DNA of 64,000 nt. Origin: Carya illinoinensis (taxonomy: Eukaryota > Streptophyta > Magnoliopsida > Fagales > Juglandaceae). How positions within the stretch are numbered: the stretch's first letter is position 1; the number at the start of each line of letters is the position of its first letter. Location: assembly GCF_018687715.1 (NCBI RefSeq), contig NC_056758.1, positions 62,001-126,000 on the forward strand, written 5' to 3'. This document shows, in pieces, positions 22,794 through 34,097 of this stretch. A program made the position numbers and the translations under genes. Below the pieces are notes generated by a model. It was not told the DNA's origin. It searched no databases and saw only the letters and a list, made by a program, of their open reading frames with translations.

Positions 22794-22829
22794 TTCGAAC
22801 AGATACGGGTACTGCTCCCTCATGTCCGC
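22794..22829 (-). pseudogene. Last 12 codons of a gypsy chromovirus pol
   Basis: The minus strand reads A-D-M-R-E-Q-Y-P-Y-L-F-E then stop, stop. This resembles the final residues after the integrase chromodomain in Tekay/Del-like elements. It is followed by about 100 untranslated bases and the polypurine tract. Everything upstream is replaced by the inverted LTR arm. Confidence 0.7.
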
Positions 22830-22830
22830 T

Positions 22831-22869
22831 GCGATGCCCGGTTCCGCCGGGCGCGGAACCGGGCATCGC
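22831..22869. repeat. 16-bp hairpin at inverted-arm junction
   Basis: GCGATGCCCGGTTCCG (22831-22846) is repeated as its reverse complement at 22854-22869 with a 7-base loop. It is an LTR-derived word present at 21341-21356. It marks where copying appears to have turned back. Confidence 0.8.
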
Positions 22870-23696
22870 CCTACTCACCGACTCCGTGGCCCTTCGCTGG
22901 CGAGGGCTAGAGGATGCTTGGCTACGCACGCGCGGGAGGCGCGGAACTGGGCATCGCTCGTTAGGTGTCACATGCGTGGTGGTACTCTACGGTGTGACAC
23001 TGGAGCCAGGGTGTGCGGATGACCCCTAGGGGAGGTCATGGTGCATACGGTTAAAATTGGATAATGGTTTATGAGGCCAAATGGGACTTTTGGCGTGGGC
23101 CGGATGGACTTCTGGCGAGATATTGGGCCGGATGGACTTCTGGCGAGATATTGGGCCAAATGGACTTTTGGCGGCCAAATGTGACTTTTGGCATGTTTTT
23201 CAGAAAGGATATGCTTTTGGGCCAAATGGGTTTTTGGCGTGTGTGGAAAACTTGGGTTTTATGGGCTTTGTGCATTGGGCATGGTTCATGCATCTTGTTT
23301 GAGTTTTATGTGTTTTTATCTGTTAGTGTTTGGGTTTTACTTACCTGCGGTACCATTCGTGGTTCCGTAGCTTTTGGTGCAGAGTTAGAAGACGAAGAGG
23401 AGGAGGCTGAGCCCGAGGATGCGGCTCCGCCGGGTTGCTGATGCTATCTTTTATATTTGTTTAAAACTGTATTTGTGTTTGTAATATTTTATTTATGTAT
23501 GTTTTAAACAGCTTGTATTACGTTAAGAAAATTCTGGTACTTAGTTATGACTTTCTTTATCCGCTGCGTGTTTCTCTGTACACATCCGCTGCCTTACACA
23601 CACTCGGCACCCGTCGATGGGATGGTGACCCGGGTTGTCACCATCCGGACGTCTCAATTTCCCCGTGTTCGGGCGTGGGGATTTGGGGGCGTCACA
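22845..23696 (+). repeat. Inverted partial LTR arm (852 bp)
   Basis: Reverse complement of 20513-21364; coordinates are exactly symmetrical about one centre. The inner junction sits in CGCCGGGCGCGG, where the left LTR continues differently (GCGCGTTCG). Confidence 0.9.
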
Positions 23697-23701
23697 ATCT
23701 T

Positions 23702-24364
23702 AAAAACTCTTTAATAAAAAAGAAATTAGGTTGTTGGGTGTTATATGTTAAAATATGTTTTACTTTTAAATAACTTAAAAAGTACAATCGAGAAAAAAAT
23801 TAATTTTCTATATTTTTTTTAAAATGGTACTTCAATTTTATTAATTAATAACTACTTTACGGTAACCCTTTGTAGTAATTAGATAATTTGTTAATGGTAG
23901 TGAAATCATTTGAATTAAGATTTTGATGGGATTTTGGAAAAAGAGAAAAAAAAATTGAATAAAAAAAGTATAAAATTAAAATAGGATTGGAATATAATTT
24001 TTTAATAAAATTTTTATTTTAAGTTTTGAAAAAAGTCGAATTGTTTTTAATGTTTTATTTGAAAGTTTGAAAAAGTTTTAATTATTATATAATAATTAGA
24101 TAAAAAAAAAGTTAAAAATTTGATATTGAAAAATATTTATATTTAAATAGTATTTAAATATTAAAATAAAATAATATGATTTGAAATGTCTGTAAAACCA
24201 AATCAGATCTAAAAGGAAACTGATGCTTAAATTGTAAAATGATGCTTGGCTGTCCCTCCATTTCTCATATTTTGTTTGCCGGCGATCTTTAGATCTTCAT
24301 GAATTGCTCAAAATAGCCTCAGCACTTTTATTAAGCTCATCTCTCATTATGAATGCATGTTTGG
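23702..24364. other. AT-rich spacer, no gene
   Basis: Very AT-rich, with homopolymer runs. Nothing recognised. It lies between the composite insertion and direct-repeat copy 2. Confidence 0.5.
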
Positions 24365-24641
24365 TCAAAAGATTAATCAATTTAAGAGTATTTTCTTAAT
24401 GTCCATGAACTTCTGCCGTTCCAGAAAACTTATTGTCGAGCCTACTACGGGCTTTCATAAGGGTATTTTCGCTACCACTCACCGAGGCCCCTCTTATAAC
24501 CCTCTCTTCCTCACAGTTTAAAGTAAAATCATTTTTAAAAATTCTCCTTGAATTAAAAATATTCTTTTATTCTAAAGAAAGCGCTATACAAAGATTATAT
24601 ATAATAAATCAAATTCTTCTTTATTAAAATTTCTTGAAATC
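24365..24641 (+). repeat. Direct repeat copy 2 (~277 bp)
   Basis: Partner of 20085-20369. Both carry GTCCATGAAC, CCAGAAAACTTATTGTCGAG and GGGCTTTCATAAGGGTATTT. Neither begins with TG or ends with CA at the matching limits, so they are not obvious LTRs. Confidence 0.85.
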
Positions 24642-25737
24642 TGTCATGAAAATCATAACTTAAAATTTCTTTACATGATCTAGGCTACTGTCAAGTCTCC
24701 TTAGACTAAATTCTGTTCTACAGCTTTACATTTATAAATATTCTGATTTTGGATAGTTTAAAAATTTAAAAACAATTAAAATGAATTGAAGACTCAGTAA
24801 AAAATGTATCATAACTTAAACATATTTAACATAAAGTTTTCATAAAATATTTCATGTTGAACTTAAAATTATGATTAATCATACTAATACTTATGTTAAG
24901 CATGATTAATTTATCTAAATTAATTAACTAATCTGACTTATCTGGCTGGTCATAGCCCAACACATTTAACCTTGTCTGCAAGGTTGTGCATTAACTTTTC
25001 CTGCTGCATCAAAGGAAGCTGACTGTGCAGTACTTTAGCATACTACGGTGGACCACACTTGAGTCTGTGGCTTGCACGCCTATCCTGAAACTGCATTGTT
25101 ATCATGTATCTGAATGGTCATCTAATTAACTTTTTTGAATTTATCTTATATTTGATCTTATGAAAATTCATGTGTCCTATGCAACTTGAGATACATGAGA
25201 TGCATAATATATACATAACTATAATATGCGTAACGAAACATAATAATTGGCGTGCTTGTAAATATTATGACATTCGTAGTAAATACATACTAGCTTTGAA
25301 AGAACTGACTTTAATAATTGTATATATAATAGCTAATGTATGCTAATCTTAATTTATTATCAAACTATTTATTTTATAATATTGCTTCCTAAAATTTCTG
25401 ACAAAATCGATCACGGTGCTGGACTAGGAGGTTTATTGTTTTTGTTTTTTTTTTGTTTCAAAATAATACACAGAATGAAGATATTTATAAAAAGATTTAG
25501 AAATTGGTGATAACTAGTTTGAATTGGACCGAGACTTTTAACATGAAAATGACTTAAAAAGTTGTATTCTTGTTAGAATAAAATACCAACAAATTCAAAT
25601 TGGATTCGATCACAATAATTTAAGAAAAAAATTTAAATTTAAAAATATGATCTAGTAATATATTCAATATACAATTGATTGTAAATGAGATAATATAAAG
25701 AACTTCAATTAATAATTATTTTTAATAATCTATCTTT
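24642..25737. other. AT-rich DNA, no gene
   Basis: 24950-25140 is less AT-rich (words such as GGCTGGTCATAGCCCAACAC and CTGCAAGGTTGTGCA) and may be part of an old LTR, but no termini or coding sequence were found. The rest is featureless AT-rich DNA. Confidence 0.4.
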
Positions 25738-26613
25738 AAATTATTTGTACGGCCATGTTGAATATATGCTTTACATGATTCCAATTCCATGTGAATGTGA
25801 ACGAAGGGCCCATTTTTTTTTTCTCCAAACAAAATCGAACTTTCACATGTTGCGTGCGCAAGCAGCTTTCCAGACATAATGGTGGGGAACGTGAAACCAT
25901 TGTATATTATAATCCCGTAACGATACGTTTATCATTACTAATTTATTATTTATAATATATTTATTTTTTATCATTTTTTTAAAATAATTTTTTAACATTC
26001 TTAGTTGTTAAAAATTTTTTTAAAAATATATAATTTTAATGATAGTCACTTGTTTAATCATTAAATAAAAAAAAATTTTAAAAATTAAAAAAAAAATGAT
26101 AAAAAAGTAATAAAATAGTGGTAAGCCTATCATTATTCTAATCTTACTCTTTGAAGATCGAATTAAGTAGCACTTCTTTATGATTGGACATGAAACATTT
26201 CGTTGTCCATCACACCGCGTCATGTTCTATGAAAATTCACCACAATTTTAAAGCACTTAGCATTGCCCCTGTCACATGTATCTCCGTCACCAACATTTCA
26301 TAACCTAAAACGTAGATAGGGACAATGCTTTAAAATTATGGCAAATTTTCATAGAACATGACGTGGTGTGGTGGACAACGAAATGTTTCATGTCCAACCA
26401 AAAAGAAGTACTACTTAATTCCGAAAAAGAGTAGGATTATAATATATAATGGGTTTTGTTCCACGTTTCCTACCATTATATCTGGAAAGCTGCTTGCGCA
26501 CGCAACATGTGAAAGTTCGATTTTGTTATGAAAAAAAAAAAATTGGCCTATCATTCACATGGAATTGAAATCATGTAAAGCGTATGATGAACATGGCCGT
26601 ACAAATAATTTTG
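25738..26613. repeat. Large imperfect foldback
   Basis: The outer words ATTATTTGTACGGCCATGTT (left) and AACATGGCCGTACAAATAAT (right) are reverse complements, and pairing continues inward through CATGTTGCGTGCGCAAGCAG and GACATGAAACATTTCGTTGT to a loop near 26275-26310. The left arm is about 230 bases longer because of a nested AT-rich insertion. A transcript could form a long hairpin. Confidence 0.8.
25905..26138. mobile_element. AT-rich palindromic MITE nested in foldback
   Basis: Present in the left arm only; the right arm is contiguous at this point. Its two ends are themselves roughly complementary (GTTTATCATTACTAATTTAT against a GGCTTACCACTATTTTATTA-like complement). No coding capacity. 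Superfamily not determined. Confidence 0.55.
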
Positions 26614-26855
26614 AGTAGATTTGGGTCAGAGGAGTCAGGTGGAAGCTCTGCATGTAGCTTTTCATATTCGTCATTAGTGGACAACAGGGCACAACGAACC
26701 GCTGGTCGCGTGCCTTGCGGGAAAGGCAGTTGGATTGGAAATTTCGGTACGTAGCAGTAGCACTGAGGTGTTTTTATTTCGATATGGCCATGTGTTATTT
26801 CCGTATGTAGAAGTAGTACTGAGGTGCAGTACGGCTTTCCAGAGTATTTACTCAA
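26571..26855 (-). CDS. Unrecognised open frame, possible gene fragment
   Basis: 94 codons, starting MSKYSGKPYCTSVLLLHTEI, with a less biased middle part (LPFPQGTRPAVRCALL, NDEYEKLHAELPPDSSDPN). No family was recognised. Its 3' end runs into the foldback arm. A 29-bp sequence is repeated inside it (26742-26770 and 26798-26826). It may be a captured exon fragment or chance. Confidence 0.25.
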   Translation of the reverse strand: MSKYSGKPYCTSVLLLHTEITHGHIEIKTPQCYCYVPKFPIQLPFPQGTRPAVRCALLSTNDEYEKLHAELPPDSSDPNLLKIICTAMFIIRFT

Positions 26856-27249
26856 TGAAAATGATAAAATAACTGTCTATTTATAATTTTTCTACAACCT
26901 TAAAAAAAATATTTATTAAATATTTATTTTAATTTTGATTTTAATTTAATGTGTTTGAAATTTTAAAACAATATTATTTTATTAATAAGTTACAAATAAA
27001 TTGTAATCAGATAATAAAGCTATCATATCACCTATTTGATACCCTAATGGGGAATAAAAACTTCTCAATTTACACTTGTTAAGAACGTGTTTCACACCAT
27101 TAACTGTACAGATACTTATAATGAAATAAGAGAACGGCTCAAGGTGTCTAGTTGAATTCTAATGCTTAAGTTAGTGAAGTAGTCCTGAGTAAGTGTATGA
27201 ATGTAATGTCAATGTTTTACCTTTTATTGTTATTTATAGAGGTGTTTCA
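26856..27249. other. AT-rich spacer
   Basis: No gene seen between the open frame and the 3' remnant of LINE-1. Confidence 0.4.
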
Positions 27250-27329
27250 TGGTAATGATGACCAACTTCTAGAATATATTTTGAAGATTTTTTGCATTAA
27301 TTGGAGCGATTTGTAGTATTGTAGCAGAG

Positions 27330-30300
27330 TCGACATCATTAAAAACAAATTGAACCAATTGAACATTCCACTGAGCAATCTATTTATCAATTAATTCCTT
27401 CACCAAAGCACCAAAGTTTGTATTGGAGATTGGATCATACACGAACTCTCCCTTGAAATCCATATGTCATGCCAGATGTGAATATGTTTATCATTATTCA
27501 TTCTCCAAATAAGTCCATCCTTTAAAAGCCTTGCAACTTGCCATATACTTCTCCACATAAAAGATGGTTTTGGGCCCAAATTAACTTGAAATACTGATGA
27601 TGAAGGAGAGTAATTAGCTTTAAAAATTCTGCTAGGAAGGGAGTTTGGGACTGCGAGAAATCTCCATGTCTATTAAACTAATAAGGCCAGATTAAAACCA
27701 GTATTCAAATTCCTGAATCCACACCCTCATTTCTGTTTACCAGTACATAGTACTTTCCAACATTTCCAATGCATTTTATTCCTATCCTCCATGCCACCCC
27801 ACCACAAATTGGATATTAAAGAGTTTAATTTCTGACACAAGGTCTTAGGCAAAAGAAATACACTCATGCAGTATGTTGGAATTGATCAAAGCACTGCCTT
27901 AATAAGAACTTCCATTCCATCTTGAGATAGAAATCTATTTTCCCAGTTTCTGCTCTTGCCTTGCACTTTAGTCACAATATTCTGAAAAGTCCTCAATCGA
28001 GATTTACCCACCAAACTAGGAAGTCCCAAGTATTTCTACATGTTAGATGAGTCATTCAAACCAGCTTTGTATCTCTACTAAAAAATAAAGAAGTTTTTTC
28101 TCTACTAAGTAGCTGCCCTAAAGCCTTTCGATGTAAGCTTAATTCCTATTCCACCAATGCTTGACAAAACATCAAAATATCATCTACAAAGAACATATGA
28201 TTCATGGACAGCACACCAAAAATTAATCCTTGATGTTCAGTAGCATAGAGTTGAGAGCTCAAAACTTCAGCACATAGAGTGAAGAGATATGGTAAGAGAG
28301 GGCAGCCATGTCTTAATTCTCTTGATGGTTTGAAAATATGCTGAGGGGAGCCATTCACCAATATTGCAAAACTAGAAGAAGATACACATTCCATAATCAA
28401 TTGAATCCAATTATGTGCAAAACCTAACTTAGTTATAACAGCCATTAGAAAAATCCATTCCACACAGTTATAAGCTTTGCTCATATCAAAACTTAATGCC
28501 ATATAACCCTTCTTTGCATACAGTTTACTAGTCATTGTATGAAGAGTTTAATATGGTGCTAATATATTGTCAGAAATTAAATGCCCAAGCACAAAAACAC
28601 ATTGAGTTGGAGAGATTAAGGTTGGCAGTATACACTTCAATCTGTTAGCTAAGAATTTTGCAATCATCTTGTAAATCACATTACAAAGACTAATTGGTCA
28701 ATATTCAGTTCGAAACTGATGATTGAACTTCTGTGGTATCATAACAAGATAAGTGAAATTAATCATAGCTATTGATTTCTTGGAGTTCAGAAAAGAAAGT
28801 ACTACCTGACAAACTTCCTCTTTTACTGTTGGCCAGTGATCTTGGAAGAAGCATGCACCATAGCCATCAAGACTAATGGCTTTATGTGGACCCATCTAAA
28901 ATAGAGCACATTCAACTTCTCTTATTGTAAAGGGATGATTTAACTTTTCATTCATCTCAGTAGAAGCCTTTTCTATTAAAGCAGCAAGACATAAGTCAGT
29001 ATTAGATGGATTAGATGAAGTGAAACATGATTGATAATAGCTAGTGAAAGCTTGCCCAATATCCTCTAATTTGGTATACACAGTTCCCATCTGATTAGTA
29101 ATACTCAAAATATGATTCCTTCTCTTTCTTTGTATAGCATAGAAGTGGAAATACTTTGTATTTCATTCTCCCTTCTGAAGCCAGTGCACCTTTGCCATTT
29201 GTTGCCATCTAATGTTGATTCTATATAAGAATTCATCAATCTATTTCTACAATTGTGTAATTTTCCCAACAAAAGCAACATTCATAAACTATTGCAGGAA
29301 ATGTAATCTGTCCAATTTGGCCTGTAGAATAGAATTAGTAAGTGGCTCCTTACCTTTGCTCCACCTTCTTTGAGCAAACATGCCTCTTTTGAGCTTATTC
29401 ATGTTGAAGAAAAGGAAACCTGAGAGTTCTTAGAAGCTTGCCACATCCTTTTAACCACATCTCCACAATCATCATAAGAATACCAGTTTGCTTCATACCT
29501 TGGAATTCTATAGTGAGGCACATTTTGTTGCTTTCTTGGCAATATGGAAATCATAATAGGATAGTTATCCGATGATAAAATAGGCAGAACTTGAATGTAA
29601 CCATCTTCAAAAACTTCACACCATTGTTTTGAAGTTACTGCTCAATCCAATTTTCTTTAGGAAAACTAGCATCCTTTCTATCATTGGACCAAGTAAAAAA
29701 GGTATAACCAAAATCCAAGTCACACATGACAATCCTGCAAAACCTAGTGAAAAAGTTGCATTTACCTCTGATGCCTCTCAGCCCCACCACATTTCTCATG
29801 TTTATACAAAAGCTTATTAAATTCACCAATACAAAACCACATTCAAGGATTTAAATCTTTTAAAGCTCTTAAAATATTGTAACCTAACATTCTCAAGTTA
29901 GTCACTGGATATCCATTCAAACAAGTCAGCATCCACTTAGTGTTCTTCTCGAAAATCAACAAACCATTAATATCCCTATGTGAGAAAGTTTGAATAGAAA
30001 GAGACAAATCTTTCTTCCAAAAAATAGCCAAACCTTCACTCTGCCTAACCCCATCCACAGTAAATAAGTTCTGAAACCCAATTTAACTTTTAAATTATCC
30101 AATTTATACTTCAACACCTTAGTTTCCATTAAGAAAATAATAGTTGGCTTGTGAGTCTTGATTATGCAATTAAGATCATGAACTATTCGAGGGTTGTCAA
30201 TCCCTCGACAATTCAAACTTAAGAGTTTCACTTCTCCAATGGGCTTGTAACACAGCTTCCACTGATACATTCTCATTCTGGCTATGTGATCTAGTTTTCC

Positions 30301-30493
30301 TATAAGATTTAAAAGGAAAATTAGATGGCAAGTCAGAACCTTTGAGAGAGGACTTCCTCTTACGACCACTTTTGAGAGTTGAGGAGTTAGAAACACCCAT
30401 CCTACCACCCTTCCTTATATGTCTCTTCCATTTCGTCAATGAATTACCAGAATCTTTACCCGATCCAAAGATGCCACTGCCTATACTGTCCAT
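27330..30493 (-). pseudogene. LINE-1 ORF2 (endonuclease, reverse transcriptase)
   Basis: Endonuclease start LLSLNCRGIDNPRIVHDLN near 30170-30240, METK motif, frameshift near 30060. The RT has FDMSKAYNCVEW, then HGCPLLPYLFTLCAEVLSSQ and the active-site variant FVDDI near 28180. Stops between 28540 and 29640 break the frame. Only remnants of the post-RT region remain. Confidence 0.75.
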
Positions 30494-31587
30494 CTAGGTT
30501 AATGGAGAAGCATTAAAGCATAGCACTTCCCTTTCCTCTACCATATCAACATTTACTGCACTTGTTGAAGCAAAGAGTGGATTTGCAATAGTAGGGGTCA
30601 AAGTGTGCATGGTGACAGTTTTCTCAGCTACAATCTTTGAAGGTACCATGATGTTCCTATTAGGACACGTGAGCATAACTACCATATCAACCAATCCCTT
30701 GTGAGCTTTTTTTAAATCACCATGTAACTGTCCAAAGTAGTTATCATTTTCATGCAAATCCTCAGTAACTACCTTCTTCTGAACATCTATAGAAGAACTC
30801 AATCCTTGTGGAAGAGAAAGAACAAATCGACTAAGTCCCATGAATGGAACTGAATTAGTGGCTCTCAACCAACTTCCATACTACACTATAGATACATCCC
30901 TTTCAGAACCAACCATTGGTTTTTGAGAATAGCCATTCATGCCATGTGAGATCATACCACAATAAAAGCAAAACCTTGGAATCCTTTCATACTTAAACTG
31001 GATGAAGACCCTCTTTCCTTGTATATTTATCATTTTTCCATGAATCAGAGGCTTAGTAAAGTCCATTTACTCAGCACACATAAAAAGAGACCCCTACTAG
31101 TACCCATATCATCAGCCTCCACTTGAAACACCCTACCAATTAAACTACTCAATTGAAAACCAATATCATAATTCATACACCCAAATGGAAAATTATAAAA
31201 CTAAACCCAAAAATAAGTATGCGTGAATGACATATCAGAGGGAGGGGTAAGACCATCAAAATATTTGAAACAAATGAAGCAATTATCAAATAACCAAGGC
31301 TGACCATCCCACACCTTTTGGAATGCAGTCTCATTAGCAAATTCAAAGAGAAAAATATTGAGGCCCACGTCAATAATGTCTACAGTTGCATCCACTTTCC
31401 AAATCTTCAACATAGTAGAATTGAAAGCCTCACGATTCACTCTCTCGTATGTTATAATCTTACCAATCAAACAAAATCTGCCCCTTTCCAACGTTACATG
31501 GATATCATTTGTCCTTACACCTACATCCTGATCCTCCTCTTCCATTAGAGACAATCTATCCCACAAAGTCGTAATATCCTCCTCCAT
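30494..31587 (-). pseudogene. LINE-1 ORF1 (DUF4283, zf-CCHC)
   Basis: Starts MEEDITTLWDRLSLMEEEDQ and carries a DUF4283-type nucleic-acid-binding fold (FLFEFANETAFQKVWDGQPW, LFDNCFICFKYFDG). A zinc knuckle CFYCGMISHGMNGY lies near 30930-30970, with its last Cys replaced by Tyr. Several stops separate the parts. In plant L1 elements this protein packages the RNA. Confidence 0.75.
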
Positions 31588-31600
31588 TAGTGGCTAGAGG

Positions 31601-32936
31601 TGATCAAAAAATTAGCCAAGAAACACCAAACCTCCAAAGAAAGAGATCACATTGCGTGTCGCAAACTCACACCTTCGCTTCGCAGGAAGGAGAAAACTTT
31701 CACATCACAGACGAGAGAAAGACTTTACTTCATGCGTACTTTAATTTTTTGAGGTAAATTTTTTTACCCTGATAGTGGTGAGTTTTGATGTCAAAAGGTT
31801 TAATGTTACCAATTTCCATGGTTTTTGTCTCAATTGGTCTCTAGATCCAATTAACTTGCAGATAACCTTATACTACAAATCAGATCAAATCAATTTCTCA
31901 TTTGGTCCTTACCCAAGAATCTGTAAACTTGAAATCATGTGGCACAAACCCAGAACCTATAACCTAGATTGGTCCAAATTTCAAAGATAAAGTGGTTAGG
32001 GTTTGGGAGAAGATGGTAAGAGCAATTTCAAAATGAGTAATAATTGGATTGAAAATAGCTGGGTGATTCTTTCTTTTATGTTTTGATATATTTTTTTTTT
32101 ATGAAGAAAAATTAAAGAGGCTGCCATCACGTAAAAATCCCTATGTTTTCTGTACGTACAGTAGCATTACTCTATATTTTTACCATCTAATGGCTTCAAT
32201 GTGAGAACTAGGGTTGCAAATGAATAGCAAAGTTCGTGAACAGCTCAAACCCGGGTCATAGGGCTGATAAAAAAATCCAACTCCAACTTTGGAAAATCTA
32301 AGTCAGAGTTGAAGTTTTTTTTTTTAACTGGAAAGTGGGAATTGAAGGTGTAGTCGGACCAACTCCAACTCTACTCCGTTCCAAGTTTGACATACCAACT
32401 TTGTTCCCTAACTCCAATTATGGCATTGTACATATTTTTAAAAACTATTTGTCTTTTTCTATATATTAATTATATTAAATTTATATAACTTATATTGTTA
32501 GTTAAACTCAATATTATACTAGTATGAGCTGATTATTATAAAATAATATATGTATACTATAATATATATAGACTAAATTGACTAATAATAGTTTAGTATA
32601 TGTAAACATTATAATATTACTACCATGTAACATTGATGTATAATAATATGTTATACTAATATATAATAGCATGTAATACTAATGTATAATAACTAAAGTA
32701 TAATAACATGTAATTGTAATGTATAATAACTAAGTATAATAACATGTAATAGTAATGTATAATAACCAATATATAATAACAGGTAATACTAATATATAAT
32801 AACCAATGCATAATAACATGTATACTACTATATAATAACACTAGTATAATAACATAAACATATAATACTAAGTCTAGTATATAATTAAGTTAGAAACTAG
32901 TATGTAATACTTTAGCACAATGACATGTAATTAAAT
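31601..32936. other. LINE-1 leader then AT-rich DNA
   Basis: 31601-31770 is probably LINE-1 leader. 32210-32420 contains GGAGTTGGAGTTGAAG-like words also present at 45530-45570, a dispersed repeat of unknown class. From 32460 the DNA is almost pure A/T with a tandem repeat. No gene seen. Confidence 0.45.
32620..32936. repeat. TAATAACATGTAATA-type tandem repeat
   Basis: Imperfect units of about 33-37 bases built on ATAATAACATGTAATACTAA and TGTATAATAAC recur about 8 times. Similar units resume at 38600-38660, on the far side of LINE-2, showing that LINE-2 landed in this array. Confidence 0.75.
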
Positions 32937-33129
32937 ACTATAGTACAAATATATGTTTTAGAGACTAGAGAGAGTGGAGTCTGCTCTCAACCATTTTTCA
33001 AGAGGTGATTGAGGAGCAGTGAGAAAGTACTTTATATTTTGACAGAGGAGGTTGGAAGAGTATCTACTCGCAGTGGTGGGTAGAGTGGGGGCATGAAGGA
33101 GATGGAGGAGCAATGGGCTCATATGAAAC

Positions 33130-34097
33130 TAATTGAGGAGGAAAACTGTCCGATTGTCTTGGATAGAGGGAAGCATAAGCAGTCAAAGGAGAAAGAATTA
33201 TGAAGTATGGTGGGGAAGATATGTTCTGAACGGCAGATTGGTAGAGAGACAGTGAAGACTACAATGGAGAAAATATGGAAGGTGAGGAAACCGATGGAGT
33301 TTAGGGAAACTGGATTGAACTACTTTGTTATTGTATTTGCAAAATCAATTGATAAGTATAGATTTATGGATGGATACCCGTGGTTATTCGATAACTTCCT
33401 GTTTGTATTGAAGAATTTTGATGGGAACACTTAAAAAAGTAAGATGGACCTCGATCAAGTAGGATTTTGGATGCAGATGCATAATTTGCCTTTGGGATTC
33501 ATGAACAAGGGGATGGGTGAACAGATAGGTGGTATGATTGGAAAGGTCATAGAGGTTGATATACAGGAAGATGGGTTAGCATAGGGGGAGGATGTTAAGA
33601 GTCAAAGTAGAACACAAACTCAAAAGACCATTGGCAAGGGGGAGAATAGTGACAATGGGGGGGATCGATTATGGGTTCCTTTTCAATATGAGAAGCTACC
33701 AAGAATCTACTTTAATTGTGGAAGGATAGTGAATGATTCATAGGAATGTTTGAAGGAAGGATCGGGGGAGAAGCAATATGGCCTATGGCTTAGAGCTATC
33801 ACGGATAATCGTAGAAGGCCATTGAGGAAGGGGAACAATAGGCAAGATCCTGAAGGTGAGTATAGTTCTAATGGGTTGAATTCTTCTGGTGGGCTGAGGG
33901 AGAATAAGAGGGAAGAAAAGGGAGGGAAGGGTTTGCATACTGTAGAAGAGGTGAGGGAGGAAAGAGTAGGGAGTGAGAGGGTGTTGGAGGTAGGGGATAG
34001 GAAAAAATCAGAAAGGGGTGGAGATCTAATTGGGATCGAGAGAGAGGAAGGAGTGAGGAGGTTTGTAACATGGATGTTTGTAGTAAGGTCACTTTGA
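33130..34097 (+). pseudogene. LINE-2 ORF1 (DUF4283 type)
   Basis: DUF4283-like segment (MEKIWKVRKPMEFRETGLNY, MDGYPWLFDNFLFVLKNFDG) at 33207-33434, then GFWMQMHNLPLGFMNKGMG. The zinc knuckle near 33695-33740 reads IYFNCGRIVND, having lost its first Cys. A charged Glu/Arg/Lys-rich tail follows to 34097. At least three internal stops. Confidence 0.7.

Larger units (their letters stand above)
20513..23696 (-). mobile_element. Gypsy composite with inverted LTR ends and 5-bp TSD
   Basis: Read on the minus strand: an inverted 852-bp LTR terminal piece (23696-22845), a 16-bp hairpin stem, the last 12 codons of a chromovirus pol, an untranslated stretch, a polypurine tract, then a complete sense LTR (22673-20513). 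Both outer ends are the same LTR terminus (TGTGACGCCCCC on the left, its complement on the right). The unit is flanked by a perfect ATCTT duplication (20508-20512 and 23697-23701), the size usual for gypsy integration. The arms pair base for base with no indels; no mismatch was noticed. This suggests recent integration of a palindromic cDNA. Non-autonomous. Confidence 0.85.
27250..31600 (-). mobile_element. LINE-1: L1-type retrotransposon, 3'-truncated
   Basis: On the minus strand the order is ORF1 (DUF4283 and a CCHC knuckle), endonuclease, reverse transcriptase and the post-RT region (NLNTGFNLALL near 27690). zf-RVT and RNase H, found in the other LINEs here, are absent, so the 3' end is lost near 27250-27330. 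Stops and frameshifts occur throughout. The 5' leader probably extends to about 31770. No target-site duplication found. It lies head-to-head with LINE-2. Confidence 0.85.

Noticed and set aside
20513..23696. Ordinary LTR retrotransposon with two LTRs
   Set aside because: The second LTR piece is inverted and partial, not direct, and only 12 pol codons remain; the standard structure does not fit.
32620..32936. Regularly spaced repeats resembling a CRISPR array
   Set aside because: Units are AT-rich tandem repeats without unique spacers, in plant DNA.
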